DNA of 64,000 nt, taken from contig CM024759.1 in NCBI GenBank assembly GCA_014218235.1, forward strand, positions 76,777,079-76,841,078, written 5' to 3'. How positions within the stretch are numbered: position 1 is the stretch's first letter; every line of letters starts with the position of its first letter. The translations under genes and the position numbers were made by a program. Under the pieces are notes generated by a model. The model was given only the letters and a program-made list of their open reading frames with translations. It made no database searches and was not told the DNA's origin. Shown piece after piece: positions 56,093 through 64,000 of the stretch. The DNA comes from Colocasia esculenta. Its lineage: Eukaryota; Streptophyta; Magnoliopsida; Alismatales; Araceae.

Positions 56093-59000
56093 TTATTGGA
56101 ATCGTACATTATATTGTGTGGACATAAGGTTTACATAATCTGTCCAAGACATATAATGTTGGTAATATGCCTCATATTGAGTCAAATATTGACTATAGGC
56201 ATCCGTGTTCGCATATATGATAGTGATTGGTGTGTAGCCCGGTATTTCAGGCACTTGATATGAGCCATATGACTCATATGAGTCATGTGAATGTGAATCG
56301 GACTCAGTGGATTGTGCATATGCTCCACCTCCGGTGTAATATGATGCATCCGGGTATTGAGGATATCCCAAGTAGCCTCCCTGCCCTTGGTAATATCCTT
56401 CAGTGGAAGCATAAGATGATGTATCTGACGCTTGCTCCATGGTCTCAAACTCATCCGTAGCTTTTCTTGACGCTCCCACTCCTCTTGCATCTTCTTCTTC
56501 TTCATTAACCAATTCCGTCTATGCGGAATGAAGTTGGGATTGTATCCCGAATCTTCGGATGCTCCTTGGCCTTGCCCTTGCCCTTGCAATTGAGATGCCA
56601 CTTTCTTCCCCTTTCGTGCATATTGTTGACTTGAGGTTTGTGCTTCCCTCCCTTCCCTACTCCCATGATGTTGATCTTGAGTAGCATGGGTGAAGTCTTC
56701 CTCTCCGGTGAATACAATAGGGTCGGGTGGCGGTGCCGGTGGCGGTACACTGCTGACAACTAGGACATCTCCTCCATGATCGGATCCCTCACTAGGAGTA
56801 CTTGTCTTCGATGTCGAGTCATTAGAAGTTTGGTATTGAACATTATCGCTTGGCTCCAGGTGTTTCATCATCTATATCTTCCTCGATCGTGTCCAAGTCT
56901 GCAATGCTAATGCCATGTTTCGTGCTCCTTCCTCTTGCACCCACTGTCTTCTTTTGGCGTTTAGGGGCTGGGGGAGTTTCGAACTCCGGAAGCAAAGGCA
57001 CATCATCAAGCTCACCTAAATGAGACATAAACATGTTAACATGAGAAATAAATAATTTATAAATGATGCATGTACATTGTAAAGGTCATTTACCTTCAGC
57101 CCATGCACGATCATGCGGGTCGAACTCTGGTTGAACCGAAGTGCTTGCATTTACCCATGCATGTAGTGGATGTTCCTCCTCAAAAACTTCTTCTATATCT
57201 ATTGTCTCCGATGGAGTTGCTTCAGCTTGTTGTTGCCCCGAGGATCTATATTTCTCTCTATCTTGAACTTGCTTGATTAATTGGAGGTTTTTAAGCTTCA
57301 ATCTCATGTTGTAGTGGCAAAATACCAACTTCTCAAGACGTGCAGACTTCAAGCGGTTTCTTTGTTTTGTGTGGATCAAGCCAAATGTGCTCCAGTTTCT
57401 CTCACACCCTGTGGCAGACGTTGTTTGGCTTAAAACCCGAATAGCTACATAGGCCAAGTCTTCATATCCATAAGTTCTTCCATGATCCAACCACCAATCC
57501 GCTGTAAATGAAGCATGTATAGTGTTTTAGAAAATAGAATTAATAGAACCAACTCATTCTAGAGGCAAATAAATATGATGAGTAACTTCTAACCTGGACT
57601 CAAAATCTGAGCAGCTCGTTGTGCCGTGCTAGTACCAAAGTGGTAGAGTTGAAGTCTATAATCATGCATTTGTTTGCATGCTATGATTGCCCTATCCTCA
57701 TTGTCTAGCATCCGTTTGATTACATTTTTTGCCCCAATCAACACTTCGGAGGAATTGTCATAGTTCTCCCTCCTCCCATCAGTCCTATACATGTATTGGG
57801 GGTTGAAGAAATGCCCTACATGTAGAAGATAAATGTTAAAACATGAGTTGTAAATAATATGTAATCACAATTCACAAGAGTTGAAGTGTTATGCTTACCT
57901 GCAGCATGAAGATCATGATGCGTGTGCTCCCATCGTCGATCTACGATTTCCCACCACTTGGCATACGTTGTTTTGTTGTTCATTTGGATAAGCTCCTTTG
58001 CTCGATCCATAGCCTCGTACAAGTAACCCATCTCGGATCTCCTCTCCCCATCTACCGCCCTTAACACTCGAACAAGCGGTTCTACTACATTCAACACATT
58101 TTGGACCCCCTTCCAAAATGGCTTTGATTGGATAATGTCGGTCACCTTCTTTCCCTTCTCCCTCACCCGTGTAGGAGCATGTCGGGACATATAGTTCTCC
58201 CACTCTTCCGATGCTACCATCCTAATAAGGTTGCTACGTTGCCCATTTATGCTATCCAATGCAATATATTGGGATGCAAACCTTGTAGGTGCTGGCCGAA
58301 GCAACTCCCGTCCATGTGTATGCGTCCTCATGATGTCCAATATGTTGTTGTGGTTGTAGATGAAAGTGGTTACGAACCTTGCACTATTGACCACATTTTC
58401 CACCATTGGATCTTCACAAATGTCTTCTAGCATTAAGTCAATGCAGTGCGCGGAGCAAGGAACCCAATACAAGTGTTCCCTTTTCTCCATTAGTTTTTGG
58501 CCCGCCAACTTGAAAGCCGCTGCATTGTCGGTTACCACTTGGACTATTCTTTTCTCTCCAATCTCCTCCACCATCTCATCCATCAACTGAAATAGGTAGT
58601 CCGCATTCTTCACCTTGCCAGAAGCGTCTACCGACTTCCAAAAAACAGTCCCTGCTTTGCAGTAGATTAAGAAGTTTATCATACTTCTTCGTGTAATGCC
58701 TGCACAATTCCATAAGAAAAATTAAAACCTATGTCTTATTAATGAATAAGTGAATAACAATTAACTGGCCAAACACTTGTACATACCTGTCCATCCATCG
58801 CACATTAACGTGCAACCATATTCATCCCATATTCGTTCAAATGTGGAAACATATGCCTTCATATCTTCAACCTCCATATCCAAGTATTTGTTGTAGATTT
58901 CATATGAAGTAGGGCCTTCCACCCCTTTGCCCACTTCACCAATAGTCTCGATCATGGACTCATAATATGGTCTTTTGCTGCATTAGCCGGTATGCTGTTG

Positions 59001-59793
59001 AAGAAGAACCATCTTGACGTCGCTCTCCCTATCTTCTCCTTGCATATTTTCAAATTCTTGAATGCTGCAGAAATGGATGGTTGCTTCTCCCTTCGCCTGG
59101 TGAGAAATGGGTCTATTGGTCCCACTCTAGGATCTCCGTCTCTAGGGATATCCACTGGAACCTCAGGTATATTTGAACTCATTCCAGCACTTGAACTCCC
59201 TTGTCCGCTACCCCCATGGCCACTACCTTGACCTACGTGATGACCGGTACGTCGGAGATAGTCCTCTTCCGCATTAGACCTTCGACTTGCTTCCGATGCC
59301 CGACGAAATTGTTCTATAATATGAGATAGAAATAGAATGAGGGTCGGAGGGTGCTTAAAGCCTTAAACTAAAATAAATGTTCCAAAAGTAAGTTAACTAA
59401 TTACTAACCTTCTTCATCTTCATCAAGATCAAAGAATTGTCTCCCTCTTGGTAAATCTACGGACCTTCGAGGAGGGGCAGACAATTCTTCCCGGATTTCT
59501 TGCCGTCTTCTACTAGTGTTTGCTTTGGATGTCTCTTTCTCCTTCATATATTGGCAAAATTGCATTCGAACTTCAGCAGAAACTCTCGAGCATGGTGCCA
59601 CCTCACCTTTAATTCCCGCTAGATGTTGTTTCAAACGAAATATGCCGCCCGATAAGACCCGGTTACAATATTTGCATTGGACCTTCCTTCGAGCCATGTC
59701 CACAACGATACCATGAGCCCAAGCAGGATCGGTGCTAGGAGGGTTGCTTGAAGAATGGGGAGCCGGAGCAGCACCACCTTCGGCGGCCATCAC
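56093..59793 (-). CDS. hAT transposase (BED finger, DUF659, hATC), one frameshift
   Basis: hAT transposases cut and paste the element. The exon chain on the minus strand is as follows. 59793-59404: BED zinc finger, KVQCKYCNRVLSGGIFRLKQ with H...C. About 59310-58980: linker, RREKQPSISAAFKN. 58955-58787: YESMIETIGEVGKG, DEYGCTLMCDGWTG, donor GTATGT. 58698-57902: DUF659, including VVTDNAAAFKLAGQKLMEK and VPCSAHCIDLMLEDI. 57817-57596: FFNPQYMYRTDGR. 57502-57090: hATC dimerisation, ATGCERNWSTFGLIHTKQRN and RLEKLVFCHYNMRL. A tail with PAPKRQKK and then a Tyr/Ser/Gly/Gln-rich C-terminus (about 56512-56093, SYASTEGYYQGQGGYLGYPQ) ends it. A 1-bp deletion in an A run near 58975, and apparent frame changes in the tail near 56870 and 56510, suggest that this copy is inactive or that introns are imperfectly placed. 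Confidence 0.88.
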
Positions 59794-60082
59794 TTACAAC
59801 ACAAAAAAAGAAGTTAAATAATAAAAAAACAGAAAATAAATAAAAAAAATTTGCGGATGAGAGAGAGGGAGATGAATCGCAGCCAAGAGTTCGGGCCAAG
59901 AGTGTGTGTGAGAGAGCCCGAATAGTCGAAGACAAATCCCAAGAGTGTGAAAGATGAGATCACCTCCCAAATAGTGCAAAATAGCGCCCGAGAGAGAGAG
60001 AGAGAGAATGCCCAAAATATTGAGAGGAGGGGAGGAGAACTCAAAACCTGAGTTTAGAACATATTGGGGGCCTTTGGGGGGT

Positions 60083-60090
60083 TTATATAG
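60083..60090 (-). promoter_or_regulatory. TATA box of the hAT transposase gene
   Basis: The minus strand reads CTATATAA within GGGTCTATATAAACCCCC, about 290 bp upstream of the transposase ATG and about 290 bp inside the right terminus of the element. Confidence 0.6.
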
Positions 60091-60678
60091 ACCCCCAAGG
60101 CCTCCAAAGGCTCCAAAGAGCCGTTTCTGGCCGTTGGGGAACAGCCCCCAACGGCTAGAAAACGGCTAGTTTTGAACTAGCCGTTGGGGGCTCGGATCGC
60201 CCCGGTCCGGCCCGATCCGCGGCGGACCGGCCCGGGCTCGGCGAGCCCGCCGAGCCCAGCCGACCCCGGACTATCCGAGCGCAGGGGACCGGACAGGTTA
60301 CCCCGGCTCGGATCGGAGGGGCCAAAACCGAGCCGGCTCGGGCGATCCGATCCCGAGCCGGCCGAGTTTTGATTCCCTGGTCAGTACATCATTACCCTTG
60401 AGTTTCCAAAGCAGAATGTGGGTCTTAGGGACTAGCACATTTTGATATATGCCAATATGCTGCGCATAAGACATACAATGCTACTTAGCACAGTAAAGGT
60501 TTTGGAATTCATTCTGATAGAGAAAACCTACTCCTTATCTGTGCTTCATTTTCTTTAAAAAATTAGGATGTCAATCTGTTCCCAAAAACATGTACACAAA
60601 ATTGCATCATTTCCATGGTAGAGTTCTTCCTTCCCTTCAGAGATTTCAGCAAATCTAAGAGTTATGGCGAGTGCTTAC

Positions 60679-60736
60679 TTCATCTTTTTTACATTCTTCA
60701 AGTTCCTTCTGCAGTCCATCTAATGATATATCATCA
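60679..60736 (-). CDS. VPS52: VPS52 exon (GARP/EARP tethering subunit)
   Basis: This 58-bp minus-strand exon has acceptor TTTTGTAG and donor GTAAGC. It encodes one base of a split codon followed by DDISLDGLQKELEECKKDE, ending in phase 0. This is the conserved start of the VPS52 coiled coil (S-L-x-G-L-x-x-E-L-E-E-C). The next exon is at 54829-54924, so the intervening intron is about 5.75 kb, of which 4.5 kb is a hAT element. Upstream exons coding the N-terminus were not found before the window end. Confidence 0.8.
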
Positions 60737-60739
60737 CTA

Positions 60740-61909
60740 CAAAATTTAAAAAAAAAAAAATAGTATAGCATCAGTCTTTCAGGGTAGAAACAGTGAGTAA
60801 CGAACTTATTACATATGTTTTCAATCAGACTTAATATGAACACCTAATGTAAAAATGCCTTGAGCAGCACAAATTCAAGGACAAACAAAATAACAAATGA
60901 GCTTCCTTGCTTTGAAACTAGATAGAAAGATATCAACTAGCACCCATAGATAAGACTGGAATTCTTGTTTAGATTTGTAGCATCACATGGATAGTATAGA
61001 AAAGAAGACATATTCAGCATATCTATAATCATTGCATAGATTTGTGCACACAAAAACATGTCACGTACAAAGAAAGACAGACACCAATTGTTGAATGATA
61101 ATGTTCAGCAAGAGATATCAAAAAGCTTGAAGCAAGTCACAGAGATTTGAAACACAAAGTCTAAACAAAGCAGCTTGAATCGGGGATGGGGACAAGAGAT
61201 CTTCCAGTGAAAGACACTAAAAATCCTATCTAAGGCTACCTGATATTGATTGGCACCAACATTTACCGATAATCATAAATTTTTGCCAAAGATAAAGAAC
61301 ATAAATGAGAATTCAGGATGATAGGGGCGCAGATTACAAAGCTAGATATAAGTCAATCCGCAACCACAAAGCTATACAACATTGCAATTGTATCAGTAGT
61401 AAGAAAACCAAACAAGGAAAGCATGCCAAATATTAGCTGTCAAGAAGATTTGCCAAGACTGTGACATTAAAGCATAATGCAGAATAAAACACAATGGCAC
61501 ATACATGATGCCAAAATTAAAAAATAACAAGGAAATTATGTAATAAGATAACAACGTAATGGGACTTTAGACCTAGTCTTTAAGATCTAGAAAAATTCTC
61601 TCCATGATAAGTTCCCCCTTGGACAGAATCTATCACTATGTCTTCAGCTATTCAAGTTTAAATACTTTGCAATATTTCTTTTCTTCAGTTTCATCATTGC
61701 TTCAATACCGCAACCATGATCTCAGTGCCAATTTTAATGATGCAGTGGCTTCTTTGAACTGGACAAGCCCAAGAGATCTCAGTTGGATCATGTATCATCA
61801 AGTCCATAACCCAGTTCCAATCTCCAACACTCTCATTCCCAAAAATATTTGATTAAAATATAACCTGAGAGAGGTTAGATTAGCCACAGATCAGACCACT
61901 GATGGCGGG
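60740..61909. other. AT-rich, probably intronic DNA upstream of the VPS52 exon
   Basis: No exon is recognised. The open frame at 61604-61852 lacks domain similarity and splice support. Confidence 0.4.
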
Positions 61910-61988
61910 TGGTTTTTTTTTTTAAAGTGGGTAGTACCACAAATATATTAAGAGAAAGGGAGAATGTACATGTTAGGTTGGTCAAAAC

Positions 61989-63366
61989 CATGGATGGCAA
62001 AATCGCGCGGGTCGGGTCGGGGTCGGGCGGGTCGGGGTGGGGTCGGCGCCCGGCGACCCGAGTTGGGGGGGGACTGGCCGGGATCCGCGGATTCCCGGTA
62101 GTCGGGCCGGATCCGCCGGGGTCGCGCGACTTCGCGACCCGACTACCCCGACCCGCCCGACCCGCGGATCCCCTTTAAGGAGGGATCCCGTCCCGGGACT
62201 GCGCAGACAGAACCCTGTCTGCGCAGTCCCGAGCACCCCCTTCCCAGCCCCTGCCCCCCTCCCCCTGCCGGAGCAGCCACCTTCGCCGCCGCCGGAGCTC
62301 CGGGAGGCTCGCCGCCGGCCGCCGCCACTGCAAGCAGCCGCCGGCGCCCTTCCTCTCTCTCTGTTCTCTTCTCTCTCTTCTGTGAGGTGAGATTTTTCAT
62401 TTTTTTTTTTTAAATCTGAAAAAAATAGGAAATGGTAAATAGACTATAGATCTGTAGATCTATAGCATATTTAACATGTTTATGACTTCATTCTCTTAAA
62501 TCTCCAAATTTAGCCCTAATTAGGGTATAAAATTAGGGATTTGTGTCATGAATGAAATTAATGTGCAATTGAGTGATAATAGAACTATTTTAGTTGATTA
62601 GAGTTTGTTGGTAGACTTAATTGCATTACATTGACTGTTTTCCCTGAAAATCCCCAAATGACCCTAATTAGGGTTTAAAATTTAGGGATTTTAGGTCCTT
62701 AACGTAATTATTATGTAATTGAGTGTCCAATATAGTTATTTTACTTGATTAGAGTTTTGTATGAACATTGCATGATCTGTTGTTTTTAATTCTCAACTTA
62801 AACCTTAATTAGGGGTTTAAAAAATAAGAATTGTAGGTCATTAATATAATAAATGTGTAATTGAGTGTTCAGTGTGGTCATTTGAGTTGATTAGAGTTTT
62901 GTATGTACAATATTTATAGTCCATGATATTTTTTTTCATAAATTCCCAAATTAAACCCTAAATAGGGTTTATAAATTAGGGATTATGTGTATTTAACGTG
63001 CAATTTAATTGCATTCTTACACAGGAATATGGCAATGTATGAACATTAATGATTATGTCTTTAGTCATTGTTATTGTTCTTCATGGTACATGAACATGAT
63101 AAGATTTAAATTTCAATGTGTTTGATTTCAATGAATGTTGTATGTGTCTAGGTAATTTTCTGTAAATTTTAGGGATTTTTCCTGATTTTTTCTGATTTTT
63201 TTCTGATTTTTTCTGATTTTTTTCATTTTTTAAATAATTTTTTACTCTGGCCGACCCAGGGTCGGCCAGACTCCATTGGAGTCGGCCGGCTCCACCGACC
63301 CGACCCGACCCGAGTCGGGGTCGGCTGGGTCCGACTCACCCAGCCGACCCGACCCTGCCATCCATG
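61989..63366. mobile_element. Non-autonomous hAT element 2, 1378 bp
   Basis: Perfect 11-bp inverted repeats CATGGATGGCA / TGCCATCCATG and a perfect 8-bp duplication GTCAAAAC (61981-61988 and 63367-63374) define it. The ends are GC-rich (GGGTCGG/CCGACCC motifs) and the middle is AT-rich with no transposase. A 16-bp perfect hairpin lies at 62195-62230. Confidence 0.95.
62195..62230. repeat. Perfect 16-bp hairpin with a 4-base loop
   Basis: GGGACTGCGCAGACAG, loop AACC, then CTGTCTGCGCAGTCCC, within the left GC-rich part of hAT element 2. Confidence 0.97.
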
Positions 63367-64000
63367 GTCAAAACCCAAAAAGAGCAGCGCCCCAAACACC
63401 TATACAACCAAGCACATACCAAGAGAGTGTGGATCAATTAACCTCCCAAACAACCAAAAAGAGGAGATACAGTGGAATTCACATTAGAAAGAGTGATCAC
63501 CCATTCAAAATCAACAAGAACTTCCTCGCCACGCAACTCCCTCCTGAAGATACGGTGGTTCCGCTCACCCCACAATGCCCATAAAATGGCATGAAAGATA
63601 AGCCACCACACTATCCTATCCGGCTTGAGGGACCAAGGCCTATCCCACTCCCGAAGCAAGTAGCGAACGTCACTCCACAAGTTGATGATGCAATGGGTAT
63701 TCCGAGCAACCTCCATTTAGACCCCCTGAGTGTAGGAGCAGCCAACAAAAAGGTGGTCAAGGGTATCCTCCTCGGCACCATAAAGACAACAGGTAGGAAT
63801 CATATCTGGAGAAAAACGTGATAGCTTGTCCCAGGTGGGGAGCCTCCCATGGGAGATTCTCCGAGCCAAAAGCTTTACTATGAGAGGGCTCTTCGGTTTC
63901 CACACTTGCTCATGAAAGCCATGACGCACACCTCCATTAGAGATAACTGCATAAGTTGATTTAACTATGAAGATGCCTTTCTTCTCCCATCTCCATATCC

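Larger units (their letters stand above)
55859..60379 (-). mobile_element. Near-complete hAT DNA transposon, 4.5 kb
   Basis: Left end CAAGGTTCAAAATCTCGG and right end CCGAGTTTTGATTCCCTG are inverted repeats. A perfect 8-bp duplication GTCAGTAC flanks it (55851-55858 and 60380-60387), diagnostic of hAT. It encodes a spliced BED-DUF659-hATC transposase on the minus strand and sits inside an intron of the minus-strand VPS52 gene, in the same orientation. Its ends match the 423-bp MITE at 52777, which is probably a deletion derivative of the same family. Confidence 0.95.
61913..64000 (-). mobile_element. LINE fragment 2 (minus strand), split by a hAT element, running off the window
   Basis: The T run at 61913-61923 is the poly-A tail. 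The adjoining 3' UTR resembles that of LINE 1. Beyond the nested hAT (61989-63366) the minus strand encodes KLLARRISHGRLPTWDKLSR, then CCLYGAEEDTLDHLFVGCSY (zf-RVT) and VWWLIFHAILWALWGERNHR. It continues past base 64000. Confidence 0.88.

Noticed and set aside
61604..61852. A short plus-strand gene
   Set aside because: There are no conserved motifs or splice sites, and it lies in AT-rich DNA likely to be intron of VPS52.

Overview
This is a flowering-plant nuclear segment made mostly of transposable elements, with two recognisable host genes at its edges. Plant-type NAC and VPS52 homologues, spliced exons, and plant lineages of Ty3/gypsy, CACTA, hAT, LINE and SINE elements all point to an angiosperm. 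The GC-rich coding exons of the NAC and acyl-activating-enzyme sequences suggest a monocot, but that is only an inference.

Layout. 0.9-2.5 kb: a three-exon NAC transcription factor of the JUB1/ANAC042 type with an apparent 1-bp frameshift in exon 1. 4.66-9.43 kb: a CACTA DNA transposon carrying Ulp1-protease-like and Ptta/En/Spm-like exons. 10.05-22.25 kb: the 3' end of a minus-strand Ty3/gypsy chromovirus (Tekay/Del type). Its LTR is split by an 8.7-kb CACTA element with a TAC target-site duplication (TSD), and that element contains about a dozen tandem ~180-bp repeats. About 22.3-39 kb: a long plus-strand Tat-lineage Ty3/gypsy element with gag, protease, a G-patch, RT, two RNase H domains and integrase. 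Its coding regions are broken by stops and frameshifts. Two antisense genes (plant mobile domain; DUF7745-like) follow. 40-41.8 kb: two tRNA-derived SINE copies and a Mutator-type MITE, all with clean TSDs. 42.8-46 kb: an acyl-activating-enzyme pseudogene split by a 2.36-kb solo LTR (TSD ACGGG). 46.5-51.7 kb: an unrecognised minus-strand ORF pair, a five-unit hairpin array between two outward-facing TATA boxes, and several tandem repeats. 51.8-64 kb: two exons of a minus-strand VPS52 (GARP/EARP tethering complex) gene, whose intron holds a near-complete 4.5-kb hAT element. LINE fragments and two non-autonomous hAT elements lie around it.

Most notable signals. (1) Short GCGAC...GTCGC stem-loop modules recur in the LTRs or untranslated DNA of at least three unrelated-looking retroelement regions (20.4, 22.4-24.2, 36.3-38.9, 44.3-45.3 kb). 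(2) Five tandem near-perfect hairpins sit exactly between divergent TATA boxes at 49.0-49.35 kb. (3) Insertion histories can be read from perfect TSDs for at least nine elements.

Limits. No alignment or database search was possible. Domain names rest on recognised motifs. The LTR ends of the Tat element, and where several decayed elements begin and end, remain uncertain.
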